Assembly: GCA_965262175.1 (NCBI GenBank)
Contig: CBDHES010000010.1
Location: 124,001 to 188,000, forward strand
Reading direction: 5' to 3'
Source: CADEDH01 sp965262175
GTDB lineage: Bacteria; Actinomycetota; Acidimicrobiia; Acidimicrobiales; SZUA-35
Length of the DNA stretch: 64,000 nt
Under the pieces are notes generated by a model. The model saw nothing but the letters and a program-made list of their open reading frames with translations. It had not been told where the DNA came from and did no database searches. The position numbers and the translations under genes are program-made. Numbering within the stretch: position 1 is the stretch's first letter; each line of letters starts with the position of its first letter. This document shows, piece by piece, positions 8,383 through 17,034 of the stretch.

Positions 8383-9024
8383 TCAGTCGTCGTCGACGGC
8401 GGCCATGACGTCGAGCCCGCCGTAGTTGCCTTCGAGGTCGGCGACCTCGGCCACCCGGTCGTCGACGTCGTCGTACTCGAGGCGGAGGGCCCGGGTCATC
8501 GTGGCGTGCATGGCGTAGGTGCAGGTGATGTAGGTCAGCTCCAGGATCTCCTCGTCCGACAGGTGGGCCTGGAGGGCGGCGAAGACCCCGTCGGACACCC
8601 GGCCGTGCTGGAGGGTGAGACCGTCGGTGTAGGCCAGCACGGCCCGCTCGACGGGGCTGAAGCAGTCGGCCACCGACCACGAGGGGATGGCCGCCACCTG
8701 CTCCTCGGTCAATCCGACGTCGCGCGACGCCTTGCAGTGCTGGCTGAACACGAACTGGCTCCCGACGGTGAAGCCGGCCCTGGTCTGACCCAGCTCCCGG
8801 AGCTTCGGATCGAGCCGCCGATCGGGCGACCGGTAGAACTGGAAGCCGGCCGTCGTGTGGTCGAAGGCGTCGGGGACGAGGGCGAACACGGTCCACCAGT
8901 TGCCCGGAGTTCCGCTGGCGGTGCCGGGTTCGGCCACCGGATCACGGTCGCCGAAGAGGAACGTGTACATCCGCTGGGCGAACTCGTGGGCCTCGCCGCG
9001 GGGTACCTGGCGCAGTCTGGGCAT
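8383..9024 (-). CDS. Carboxymuconolactone decarboxylase / AhpD-like family protein
   Basis: This 213-residue all-alpha protein of the CMD/AhpD superfamily has the core FVFSQHCKASRDVGLTEEQVAAI, then FSPVERAVLAYTDGLTL and LSDEEILELTYITCTYAMHATMTRAL. AhpD peroxidases need a CxxC pair; here the core has only one cysteine in SQHC, so peroxidase activity is unlikely and a decarboxylase-like or unknown role is more probable. The start is the ATG at 9024 with GGGAGG 7-8 nt upstream; an earlier in-frame ATG lacks a ribosome site. No partner gene indicates the substrate. Confidence 0.8.
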   Translation of the reverse strand: MPRLRQVPRGEAHEFAQRMYTFLFGDRDPVAEPGTASGTPGNWWTVFALVPDAFDHTTAGFQFYRSPDRRLDPKLRELGQTRAGFTVGSQFVFSQHCKASRDVGLTEEQVAAIPSWSVADCFSPVERAVLAYTDGLTLQHGRVSDGVFAALQAHLSDEEILELTYITCTYAMHATMTRALRLEYDDVDDRVAEVADLEGNYGGLDVMAAVDDD

Positions 9025-9149
9025 CGGGCAACCTCCCTGAGGGGATCGGGTGATCGCGATGCTGTCGGGTCGACGGCCCCAGGACAACTCGCCCGTCGGT
9101 TCACCGCCCCGTCGAAGCGCCGCCCGGTCAGACCCCGGTCAGGCCCCGG

Positions 9150-9302
9150 TCAGGCCGGTGGTGACGGGCTCTCGCCGGCCCAGCGCCCGGGGGTCACCGC
9201 TGTATTCACCCCGGGAACGTGCTGCGCTGGGCCGGCGAGCCCGTCGAGTGGCAGCCACTCGATCTGGTGTGCCCACGCCGGCGTGGCGGCCTCGAACCTC
9301 AT
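9150..9302 (-). CDS. Possible 50-residue protein, translationally coupled
   Basis: A short frame begins at an ATG overlapping the stop of the upstream membrane-protein gene as ATGA (9299-9302), the coupling used by several gene pairs in this window. The peptide starts MRFEAATPAWAHQIEWLPLD and ends in a Pro/Ser-rich tail. It has no signal peptide, cysteine or recognisable domain. The coupling and ordinary composition suggest a real gene, but in DNA this GC-rich a 50-codon frame can arise by chance. Confidence 0.35.
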   Translation of the reverse strand: MRFEAATPAWAHQIEWLPLDGLAGPAQHVPGVNTAVTPGRWAGESPSPPA

Positions 9303-9619
9303 CGGCGGTGTCCGTCCGCCGGCGGGTCGGGCGGTGCCTGCAGGTCGGCGTGGGACCGGTGGTTCTTGGCGATCGAGACCGCCCACACGAACCCGGCGAC
9401 CGGGAAGCCGGCGGCGATGATGACCGCCAACAACCCCCCGAGTCCCGACAGGATCGCCGCCATGACCAGGAGCGTGCCCGCCGTCGTGGCGAGCAGGATG
9501 CCACCGATGTACGCCACGGCGCCGACCCGATGGTTGGTCGGTGGCCGCGAGGCGTAGTTGGACGGCTCGACGTAGACCCATTCGTCTCCGTCGACCATCC
9601 CTGGCTCCCCAATGCGCAT
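9299..9619 (-). CDS. Small two-helix membrane protein
   Basis: This 106-residue protein has a hydrophilic N-terminus (MRIGEPGMVDGDEWVYVEPS), then two membrane segments at about 35-58 and 62-82 joined by a short loop, and a Pro/Asp-rich cytoplasmic tail. The start at 9619 is fixed by AGGAGGAG 9 nt upstream; the frame stays open beyond it but that part looks non-coding. The family is not recognised. It is followed, with a 4-nt overlap, by a possible 50-residue gene. Confidence 0.65.
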   Translation of the reverse strand: MRIGEPGMVDGDEWVYVEPSNYASRPPTNHRVGAVAYIGGILLATTAGTLLVMAAILSGLGGLLAVIIAAGFPVAGFVWAVSIAKNHRSHADLQAPPDPPADGHRR

Positions 9620-10018
9620 CGGTGTGTCTCTCCTCCTGGAGTCCGGGCGACCCGTGTCGTCGCTTGTGGAACTCATACGTCGCCGCTTGTACCTGTCGGC
9701 GACTTCCTGCCCGAAGGGGATGTGAGATTCGACACACCAGGATTCGGCAACTTCGCGTATCTCGGGGCCCGGCCCCTCCTCATGACCCCCAGACAACGCA
9801 AGCCGAGTGCGCCCAGCTCCCACCGATGCCCCACACATCCGTGCCCAGGAGCGATGGCAACCCACAGTCGGTGGTCGGGGCGTGCGCCCCACCAACCCCC
9901 ACCCCCGCCTCCCCGGCCACCGACTCTCCCCCCAACCCCTTCGGGGGAGCACCACCCTCCCGGGGGCTTCGGCCCCCGGGGAGGGCACCCAGGGAGGCGG
10001 TTCAGGCCACGGGCGGGC
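9620..10018. other. 399-bp gap without a convincing gene
   Basis: The part near 9655-9760 is less GC-rich and probably holds the promoter of the small membrane protein, though no box is convincing. 9880-9940 is a C-rich, G-poor stretch on the plus strand, and 9936-9985 carries two hairpins. Open frames across the gap on both strands are Pro/Arg-rich and look like chance frames. Confidence 0.6.
9936..9985 (-). terminator. Paired hairpins downstream of the CoA-transferase gene
   Basis: The main stem is CCCTCCCGGGGGC (9955-9967), a TTCG loop, and its complement at 9972-9985 with one bulged G. A second small hairpin CCCC-TTC-GGGG lies at 9936-9946. Placement just after the minus-strand CoA-transferase stop suggests transcription termination. 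No T-run is present. Confidence 0.55.
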
Positions 10019-11461
10019 TCAGAGCCAGACCGGCTCGCTGGAGCCCAGCGGTGCCGGTGGCCGGTCCCACCGGCCGTCGAGAGGTCGTACGGCCTCGATC
10101 GTGCCGAACGGCGACTCGACCGAAGTCAGGTAGCGGCCGACGTCGGGCGGCCCGCCTGGTGCGAACCCGATCGGCCCGGTCCCCCCGACGAGCCAGTTCC
10201 GGGTTCGGACGAGCGACAGCCGGGCCCGCCAGCTCCCGCCCTCGTTCCGTTGGCGGTCGACCAACCGGGCGGCGGCGAACGCCGCCAGGTACCCGGTGGC
10301 GAAATCGAGGGCCTGGACCGGCAGGTGGACCGGCTCCCCGGCACCGACCCGCTCGCCCTGGGAGACGGCCACCCCGGTCGTCGACTGGACGATCGAGTCG
10401 AAGCCCCGCCGTCCGGCCCACGGCCCGACCCAGTCGAACCCCGACACCTCGACGACCACGATGCCGGGCGACAGCTCGGCCGCCCGCTCGGCGCTGTAGC
10501 CACGGGCGGCCAGCGCCCCCGGGCGGTAGGCGTCGACGAACACGTCGGCGCCGGCCATCAGGCGAGCGAAGCGCCGAGCCCCGTCGCCGGTCCGGAGGTC
10601 GAGGTCGGCGTTGCGCTTCCCGAACCCGGTGGCCAGCACGCACACCGGGACCGATGGGAGGTGGGCCGCCCCGATCCGGAGCACATCGGCCCCCTGCATC
10701 GCCAGGGTCCGTCCACAGACCGGTCCAGCCAGGACCCGGGAGCAGTCGAGGACTCGGAACCCGGCCAGCGCGCCGCCGAGCCGGCCGTCGCCCCGGTCCA
10801 CCGGGGGGTCGGGGCGGGGGGCGGCGTCGCCCAGCCGGTCGATCGAGATGAGGGGTAGCGGGCGACAGGCCGCCTCGTGGGGGTGGCCGGCCCATTCGTC
10901 GAGTGAGCGGTAGGCAGCGGCGATCATGCCATCGTCGATCAGCGCCGCTTCCAGGTCGAAGGCGTCCCAGCGGGCGACGGCCGCGCCGACCGCCTCGGGG
11001 TCGGCGGTCGTTCCGAGCCGGGCCGCGACACCGGCTGCGTGGTGTGGGAAGTTGCAGTGGAGCTGGACCGGTCGCCCGTCGCGGGATCGGTACCGGCCCG
11101 ACAGCGGGGCCCAGGTCGGGACCTCGGCCCCGTCGAGCACCACGTGGGCCCGCCAGTCGGCCAACACGTGATCGAGGTCGACGACGACCGGCGCCCGGCC
11201 GTCGTCGACGCCCCGGCGACGCCCGAGGTGCCGCATCGCCGCCAACGCAGCGCCGACCGAAGCGCCGGCCATCGCCTCGACCGGGAACCCGGACGCCACC
11301 GGTGCGGTCGCCGGGACCAGCTCGACCGGGACCGGGATCGGCTCGGCGTCGCCGTCGACCCCGGCGGTGGTCAGGGCCCACACGTCGGCCACGCCGGTTC
11401 CGGTCTCGCCGGCCGCACCGGGTCGATCGGGGGTCGTGGGATCGGCTGGATCTCCGGTCAT
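10019..11461 (-). CDS. CaiB/BaiF (family III) CoA-transferase, unusual domain order
   Basis: This 480-residue family III CoA-transferase has the family's usual N-terminal core only after residue about 228 (LAGFRVLDCSRVLAGPVCGRTLAMQGADVLRI). It is followed by RFARLMAGADVFVDAYRPGAL and by the conserved Asp in QALDFATGYLAA, which matches the catalytic Asp position. The first 228 residues (PTWAPLSGRYRSRDGRP, then DEWAGHPHEA) look like the small C-terminal part of such enzymes, so the protein seems permuted or a fused partial duplicate. Family enzymes move CoA between carboxylic acids. A GAGGCGG ribosome site precedes the ATG. It faces a second CoA-transferase gene across 80 bp. Confidence 0.8.
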   Translation of the reverse strand: MTGDPADPTTPDRPGAAGETGTGVADVWALTTAGVDGDAEPIPVPVELVPATAPVASGFPVEAMAGASVGAALAAMRHLGRRRGVDDGRAPVVVDLDHVLADWRAHVVLDGAEVPTWAPLSGRYRSRDGRPVQLHCNFPHHAAGVAARLGTTADPEAVGAAVARWDAFDLEAALIDDGMIAAAYRSLDEWAGHPHEAACRPLPLISIDRLGDAAPRPDPPVDRGDGRLGGALAGFRVLDCSRVLAGPVCGRTLAMQGADVLRIGAAHLPSVPVCVLATGFGKRNADLDLRTGDGARRFARLMAGADVFVDAYRPGALAARGYSAERAAELSPGIVVVEVSGFDWVGPWAGRRGFDSIVQSTTGVAVSQGERVGAGEPVHLPVQALDFATGYLAAFAAARLVDRQRNEGGSWRARLSLVRTRNWLVGGTGPIGFAPGGPPDVGRYLTSVESPFGTIEAVRPLDGRWDRPPAPLGSSEPVWL

Positions 11462-11505
11462 GGCACCGCCTCGCGTCTCGCGCCGACGGTCCCGGTGTCG
11501 GGGCC

Positions 11506-11534
11506 GTGACCGTTCGTTCGGGCCCTCCTAGGAT
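11506..11534 (+). promoter_or_regulatory. Leaderless promoter of the second CoA-transferase
   Basis: GTGACC (11506-11511), 17 nt and TAGGAT (11529-11534) are followed by 7 nt and the ATG at 11542. An earlier in-frame ATG at 11533 overlaps the -10 box and so cannot be the start if this promoter is right. Confidence 0.55.
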
Positions 11535-11541
11535 GCCCCGA

Positions 11542-12795
11542 ATGGTCGATGAGACGATGAGTAGTCCCCTGTCCGGCATCAAGGTGGTCGAGATCACCGC
11601 CGTCTACTCCGGGCCGATGGCCGGGATGCTTCTGGCCGAGCTCGGCGCCGATGTGATCAAGGTCGAGAGCCCCGACGGGCCGGACATGGTCCGAGCCAGC
11701 GGGCTCGGTGCCGGCCCCGACTCGGTCAACAGCACCTTCTACTCCCTCAACCGGGGGAAGCGGTTCTGCGCCATCGACGCCAAGACCGATCGGGGTCGCC
11801 AGCTGCTCTTCGACCTCGTCGCCGATGCGGATGTGTTCCTCCACAACATGCGGCCGGGTAAGGCCGAAGGGCTGGGGCTCGACTATGACGAGCTGACCAA
11901 GGTCAACCCCCGGCTCATCTACGCCGTGATCAGCGGGGTCGGCGACGATGGGCCCGAGGCCCACCTCCCGGTCTACGACTACGTCATGCAGGCCAAGATC
12001 GGGATGGTCGACCATCAGCGCGACCTCAAGACCGGACGCAGCGACCTGGTCCACCAGGTGGTGATCGACAAGGTCACGGCCTGTGGGCTCGTCCAGGGGA
12101 TCCTGGCCGCCCTCTACGTCAGGGAGAAGACCGGCAAGGGCCAACGGATCGACGTACCGATGGTCGCCGCCGGCCTCGCGTTCCTGTGGCCCGACGGGTT
12201 CGCCCCGGCCCACGCCGAGCTCGAGCCGGCCATCCCCCTCGACCAGATCCCGCCCTACCTCGAGTCGGCTCCCAGCTCGTTCCTGGTCGTGCTCCCGACC
12301 AGCGATGGCGAGATCGCCACCGGCATCCTCCTCCCGCCGTGGGATGGGCTGTGCCTGGCTCTCGACCGGGCCGATTGGGTCACCGACGAGCGCTTCGCCG
12401 AGCAGCTCAACCGGATCCTCAACCTCCCGGTCCTCATCGAGGAGGTTGCGGCCGAGGTCGTCAAGTACACCACCGCCGAGGTGCTCGACCGCTTCGCCCA
12501 GTTCAACTTCGCGGCCGGCGAGGTCGCCAGCCGGCGACAGGTCCACCACGACGAGACCATCGAGCACCTCGGCCTCATCTCCGAGCAGGAAGCGGCTGGG
12601 GTGGGGACCGTTCGCCAGCCGGCCCCGATGTGGAGCTTCAGCGCCACCCCGACCCCGACCACGACCAGCATCGGCCCGACCGGCGCTCATTCCCGGGACG
12701 TCCTGACGTCGTTCGGGCTGCCCGACACCGAGGTCGAGCAGTTGATCGCCGACGGCATCGTCGTCATCACCGACGGCACCACCCCGCCGGCCTAG
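11542..12795 (+). CDS. CaiB/BaiF (family III) CoA-transferase
   Basis: This 417-residue enzyme has the normal family order: LSGIKVVEITAVYSGPMAGMLLAELGADVIKVE near the N-terminus, NRGKRFCAIDAKTDRGRQLLFDLVADADVFLHNMRPG, and the catalytic-type Asp in VIDKVTACGLVQGILAALYVREKTGKGQ. Family members transfer CoA between acids by a glutamyl/aspartyl anhydride and thioester route. Substrate specificity cannot be read from sequence; nearby amide- and acid-degrading genes suggest acyl-CoA activation in catabolism. It is divergent from another CoA-transferase gene, a frequent pairing in actinobacteria with expanded CaiB families. Confidence 0.9.
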   Translation: MVDETMSSPLSGIKVVEITAVYSGPMAGMLLAELGADVIKVESPDGPDMVRASGLGAGPDSVNSTFYSLNRGKRFCAIDAKTDRGRQLLFDLVADADVFLHNMRPGKAEGLGLDYDELTKVNPRLIYAVISGVGDDGPEAHLPVYDYVMQAKIGMVDHQRDLKTGRSDLVHQVVIDKVTACGLVQGILAALYVREKTGKGQRIDVPMVAAGLAFLWPDGFAPAHAELEPAIPLDQIPPYLESAPSSFLVVLPTSDGEIATGILLPPWDGLCLALDRADWVTDERFAEQLNRILNLPVLIEEVAAEVVKYTTAEVLDRFAQFNFAAGEVASRRQVHHDETIEHLGLISEQEAAGVGTVRQPAPMWSFSATPTPTTTSIGPTGAHSRDVLTSFGLPDTEVEQLIADGIVVITDGTTPPA

Positions 12796-12828
12796 TCGTT
12801 CGGCGGAGGCGGTGAGGGTCGCCGGACC

Positions 12829-14538
12829 CTAGGTCGGGCCCGGCCGGGCGCCACGGAGGAGCCGGCCGGGTCGGGCGCCGGTCAGCTCGCCGTCGGCGAC
12901 GGTCTCGGTCCCCGCCACGAACGTGTGGCGGTAGCCGCTCGGCCGCTGGACGAGCCGCTTGCCGCCGGCCGGGAGGTCGAACACGAGCTCCGGTCGACCG
13001 ACCGACAACGCCTCGTGGTCGATGACGTTCAGATCGGCCCGGTACCCGGGGGCCACCAGGCCCCGGTCGGCCAGGCCGTAGGCCTGGGCTGTGCGCCAGG
13101 TCTGCTTGGCCACGGCCTGCTCGATCGGGAGCCGGGGGCCTCGGGTCCGGTCCCGGGTCCAGTGGGTGAGCAGGTAGGTGGGGTACGAGGCGTCACAAAT
13201 CGTGCCGACGTGGGCGCCGGCGTCGCCGATCCCGCAGATCGTATGGGGATCGACGAGCATCTCGTGGATGTCGTCGAGGCTGCCGTTGGTGTAGTTCTCG
13301 AACGGGTAGAGCAGGAGGTTCGAGCCGTCCCCGGCCGCCAGCACGTCGAGCAGCAACGCCCACGGATCACGGCCCGAGGCCCCCGCCCGGGCGGCGATGG
13401 CCGTCGACGGGTCCGGCTCGTAGTCGAGCCGGTCGTCGAGCTCGTAGGCCCTCGTCAGGGCGTAGTCCATCCATCGGGTATGGCCGTTCTCCGGCTTGTC
13501 GGCCAGCAGGGCCCGGCGGAGTTCGGGGTCGTCGCGGAGCCGGGCCGCCCGCTCGGCCAGGGGCAGCTCGGCCACCGTCCGGTAGGCGGGGTGGGTCCGG
13601 AACGGGTTCACGGTGGCGTCGAGGCCGAGCATGACGCCGATCGGCCGGCAGCCGACCTGACCGGTCACCGTCAGGCCGGCCCGGTTGGCGTCGTGGATCT
13701 CGTCCCGGGTCACCCGCCACCGATCGGGGTCGGCGTCGATCTGGAGCAACAGGACCGACAACGGCCGCCCGGCCTGCTCGGCAGCTTGGCGCAGCACGGC
13801 GAAGTCACCCGCTTCGAAGTCGGAGTTCACCTGGAGCACGCCCGTCCCGGCCGCCCGCATCGCCGCGGCGATCGCCGCCAGCTCCGGCTCGGCCGCCGAC
13901 AGGCTCGGCGTCGAACGACCGTCGGCCGCCCGGTGTTTCACCGTCCGGCTGGTCGTGAAGCCCAAGGCCCCCGCCCCGAGGCCCTCGGTCACCAGCCGGC
14001 CGAGCTGGTCGAGCTCGGCCTCGGTCGGGACCTCGGTGTGGTCGGCCCCCCGCTCGCCCATCACGTAGAACCGGAGGGCGCCGTGGGGAATCTGGGCCCC
14101 GACGTCGATCACCCGGGGGGTCGAGGCCAGGGTGTCGAGGTACTCCGGGAAACTCTCCCAGGTGAAGTCGATCCCTTCGGCGAGGACCGTCCCCGGGATG
14201 TCCTCGACGCCCTCCATGAGGTTGATCAGGAACGGCTCGGACCCCGGTCGGACCGGGGCGAACCCCACCCCGCAGTTGCCGAACACCGCGGTCGTCACCC
14301 CGTGCCACGACGACGGGGTCAGGTCGGGGTCCCAGGTCGCCTGACCGTCGTAGTGGGTGTGGATGTCGACCCAGCCGGGGGTGACGAGCAGGCCGTCGGC
14401 ATCCACCGTCCGGCGGGCCGGCCCGTCGACCGCACCGACCTCGGTCACCGTCTCACCGTCGACCGCCACGTCGGCCCGCCGAGCCGGACCCCCGCTGCCG
14501 TCGACCACCGTTCCGTTGCGAATCACCAGATCGTGCAC
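12829..14538 (-). CDS. N-acyl-D-amino-acid deacylase-type amidohydrolase
   Basis: This 569-residue member of the amidohydrolase superfamily, D-aminoacylase branch, has the zinc-binding entry motif WVDIHTHYDGQ (His60, His62). FGNCGVGFAPVRP supplies the family's conserved Cys, GALGFTTSRTVKH follows, and GIGDAGAHVG carries the late catalytic Asp. Known members hydrolyse N-acyl-D-amino acids to the free D-amino acid. The start is a GTG at 14538, preceded at 7 nt by TAGCGT. The dimethylformamidase-like gene is divergent and 128 bp away; both would cleave C-N amide bonds, so a shared catabolic theme is plausible. The exact substrate is unknown. Confidence 0.88.
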   Translation of the reverse strand: MHDLVIRNGTVVDGSGGPARRADVAVDGETVTEVGAVDGPARRTVDADGLLVTPGWVDIHTHYDGQATWDPDLTPSSWHGVTTAVFGNCGVGFAPVRPGSEPFLINLMEGVEDIPGTVLAEGIDFTWESFPEYLDTLASTPRVIDVGAQIPHGALRFYVMGERGADHTEVPTEAELDQLGRLVTEGLGAGALGFTTSRTVKHRAADGRSTPSLSAAEPELAAIAAAMRAAGTGVLQVNSDFEAGDFAVLRQAAEQAGRPLSVLLLQIDADPDRWRVTRDEIHDANRAGLTVTGQVGCRPIGVMLGLDATVNPFRTHPAYRTVAELPLAERAARLRDDPELRRALLADKPENGHTRWMDYALTRAYELDDRLDYEPDPSTAIAARAGASGRDPWALLLDVLAAGDGSNLLLYPFENYTNGSLDDIHEMLVDPHTICGIGDAGAHVGTICDASYPTYLLTHWTRDRTRGPRLPIEQAVAKQTWRTAQAYGLADRGLVAPGYRADLNVIDHEALSVGRPELVFDLPAGGKRLVQRPSGYRHTFVAGTETVADGELTGARPGRLLRGARPGPT

Positions 14539-14545
14539 CCCACCG

Positions 14546-14551
14546 ACGCTA
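14546..14551 (-). promoter_or_regulatory. Leaderless -10 box of the amidohydrolase gene
   Basis: TAGCGT on the minus strand, 7 nt, then the GTG start at 14538. The same hexamer at the same distance is found before the SDR gene at 1301. The -35 region (about CGTCAC) is weak. Confidence 0.45.
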
Positions 14552-14666
14552 GTTGGGGCCGCGGCGCGGTGACGAAGTGGCCCCTGCCGGTGCGGCCAAC
14601 CGCCGGCATCGTCCCCTGGTCGGGGGATGGGTGGCCCACGGGAGGCCGAGCTGAGAAAGTAGAGCG

Positions 14667-16889
14667 ATGCCTCCCACCTTTGCCGGCAAGCCCGGTGGCG
14701 ACGACGATCCGGCCAAGTCCATCACCGGCTACTGCGACCGCTGGTCGGTCCGGGCCGGCGAGTCGATCAGCCTCCGGGCGTCCAGCCATGCACCCGGTCC
14801 CCACCAGCTCGACCTGGTCCGCATCAGCTGCGGTGATATCACCTCGGCCGGTCCGGGGTTCGCTGAGCACCACGTACCGAGCGACCTGTCGGCCACGGTC
14901 GAGCTGGCCACCCAGCCGCTCCTCCCGGGTTCGTTCGCCACGGTCGACCTCGACGGGCTGAGCGCCTCCCGGGAGATCCAGATCGATTTCGGCTTCCAGG
15001 CGACCCGACCCAAGGACCCCCAGACGATCATGGCCCTCGTCGGCGAGCGGCTGTGGGTCGAGTTGGTGTTGGTCGACGGGATCCTCCGATGCCGGGCCGG
15101 CGACGCCGACGTCGTCCTCCGACCGGAGCCGCTGGCCAATCGCCGGTGGTACGACCTCTCGCTGAACCTGGCCACGGCCAACGGTCGGCTCCGCTCGATG
15201 GTCGGCACCCACTGGTCGGCGTCGCCGGGTCGGGACGCCAACGAGCGGTTCCAGGCGGCGATCGACACCAGCTTCCCCATCGAGCCGTCGGCCCTCGATG
15301 AGCTGTCCTTCGGTGGGGTCCCGATCGACGACGACCCGCCGCCGGGGGAACGGATCCGGTGGCGGGGCGACCTCGACGGCCGGATTGCCCGGCCCCGGCT
15401 CCGGGTCGACGAATCGGAGGTCTGGTGGGACCTCGGCCAGGACATGGGCGGGCGGGCGATGGTCGACGTGAGCGGCCACCACCGCCACGGGGAGCTCCAC
15501 CAACTCCCGACCCGGGCCGTGACGGGGCCGACCTGGGACGGCACCGAGCAGCGGTGGCGGGACGACCCGAGCCAGTGGGACGCCATCCACTTCCACAAGG
15601 ACGACCTCTACGACGCCGGGTGGGTCGACACCGTTCGGGTGTCGCTCCCCGAGGATCTGCCGAGCGGCATCTACGCCTTCCGGCTCGTCGCCGACCGGGC
15701 CGGCGACGACGACCGTCGCATCCAGGAGGACCGGGTCCCGTTCTTCGTCCGTCCGGCGCCGGCGACCCCCACCGCCGAGGTCGCGCTGCTGGTCTCGTCG
15801 GCCACCTACCTGGCCTACGCCAACCACCGGATGCTGTTCGAGGGGGCCGACTTCGTCCAGGCCCGCCATCGGCTCCGACCCGAGCACGCCTACGTCAAGG
15901 ACCACCCGGAGCTCGGCAAGTCGATGTACGAGAAGCATCAGGACGGGAGTGGGGTGATGTTCAGTTCCCGCCTCCGCCCGGTGCTCAACCTCCGTCCCGG
16001 AGCCGACGGCTGGAACTTCACCCCCGACACCGACCTCAACGCCTACCTCGAGCACGTCGGGGTGGGCCACGACATCCTGACCGACGAGGACGTCCACGCC
16101 GAGGGCTACGACGCCCTCGCCCCGTATCGGGTCATCGTCACCTCGACCCATCCCGAGTACTGGTCGACCGCGATGCTGGACGCCCTCGCCGCCTGGCAGC
16201 GGGTCGGGGGCCGGATCATGTACCTCGGAGGGAACGGGTTCTACTGGCGGGTGGCGTTCAGCGACGCCTGGCCGGGGGCGATGGAGTTGCGCCGAACCGA
16301 GGACGGTGTCCGCCCGTGGCAGACCGGCCCCGGGGAGAGCTACCACGCCTTCACCGGCGAGTACGGGGGTCTGTGGCGGCGCCAGGGTCGCGCCCCCAAC
16401 GAGCTGGTCGGCGTGGGGTTCGCGGCCCAGGGCTTCGAGCGGGCCACCTACTACGAGATCGACAAGGACAGCCTCGCGTCGCGGGCGGCCTGGATCTGGC
16501 ACGGCATCGACACCGCCGACGGCAAGTTCGGTACCCAGGGTCTGGGCGGCGGCGCGGCCGGACAGGAGATCGACCGCTACGACACCCGCCTCGGCTCGCC
16601 CGAGCATGCGGTGATCCTGGCGTCGGCCACCGACTTCGGGCTCGACATGGTCCGGACGAAGGAGGAGTTCGAGGGGTCGGTCGTCTACCCCAGCCCCGAC
16701 CCGCTGGTCCGGGCCGACATCGTCTTCTATGAGACCGTCGGGGGCGGCGCGGTGTTCTCGGTCGGCTCGATCTCGTGGTTCGGGGCCCTGGCCCGCAACG
16801 GCTACGACAACGACGTGGCCCGCATGACGAGCAACGTCCTCACCCGGTTCGCCGACCCCGCCCCGTTCCCTCAGCCGGGGCCTGGCTGA
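14667..16889 (+). CDS. dmfA2: N,N-dimethylformamidase large (beta)-subunit-like protein
   Basis: The protein has 740 residues, close to the length known for the DMFase large subunit. The N-terminal part (about 15-370) is beta-rich, with ITGYCDRWSVRAGESISLRASS and a concanavalin-like middle region. The C-terminal domain (about 375-735) contains YLAYANHRMLFEG, NFTPDTDLNAYLEHVGVGHDILTDEDVHAEGYDAL, TSTHPEYWS (Tyr498), YLGGNGFYWR and the GEYGG Glu565. Known DMFase uses a mononuclear iron held by Tyr and Glu residues; Tyr498 and Glu565 are candidate ligands by motif position, from memory of the family. No gene for the small subunit (about 130 residues) is adjacent, so this may be a single-subunit relative with another amide as substrate. 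Confidence 0.8.
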   Translation: MPPTFAGKPGGDDDPAKSITGYCDRWSVRAGESISLRASSHAPGPHQLDLVRISCGDITSAGPGFAEHHVPSDLSATVELATQPLLPGSFATVDLDGLSASREIQIDFGFQATRPKDPQTIMALVGERLWVELVLVDGILRCRAGDADVVLRPEPLANRRWYDLSLNLATANGRLRSMVGTHWSASPGRDANERFQAAIDTSFPIEPSALDELSFGGVPIDDDPPPGERIRWRGDLDGRIARPRLRVDESEVWWDLGQDMGGRAMVDVSGHHRHGELHQLPTRAVTGPTWDGTEQRWRDDPSQWDAIHFHKDDLYDAGWVDTVRVSLPEDLPSGIYAFRLVADRAGDDDRRIQEDRVPFFVRPAPATPTAEVALLVSSATYLAYANHRMLFEGADFVQARHRLRPEHAYVKDHPELGKSMYEKHQDGSGVMFSSRLRPVLNLRPGADGWNFTPDTDLNAYLEHVGVGHDILTDEDVHAEGYDALAPYRVIVTSTHPEYWSTAMLDALAAWQRVGGRIMYLGGNGFYWRVAFSDAWPGAMELRRTEDGVRPWQTGPGESYHAFTGEYGGLWRRQGRAPNELVGVGFAAQGFERATYYEIDKDSLASRAAWIWHGIDTADGKFGTQGLGGGAAGQEIDRYDTRLGSPEHAVILASATDFGLDMVRTKEEFEGSVVYPSPDPLVRADIVFYETVGGGAVFSVGSISWFGALARNGYDNDVARMTSNVLTRFADPAPFPQPGPG

Positions 16890-16937
16890 CGTCGGGGGGT
16901 CCGTCGGCGGAACCGGCGGTGAACGGTAGGGAAACCT

Positions 16938-16966
16938 TTGTTGATCGGGTCACCTCCACCTATTGC
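16938..16966 (+). promoter_or_regulatory. Promoter of the secreted nuclease/nucleotidase gene
   Basis: TTGTTG (16938-16943), 17 nt and TATTGC (16961-16966) predict a leader of about 60 nt ending in GGAAGGCGG before the ATG at 17035. Unlike many genes here, this one appears to have a leader and a ribosome site. Confidence 0.5.
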
Positions 16967-17034
16967 CTTGGCCCGCGAGGGGGACAAGTATCCGCGCCGG
17001 ACCCACCCCTACCCCCGATTCGGAAGGCGGTTCG

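Noticed and set aside
9050..10858. Plus-strand frame of about 600 codons near the small membrane protein and CoA-transferase
   Set aside because: Pro/Arg-rich and antisense to supported genes; no domain seen.
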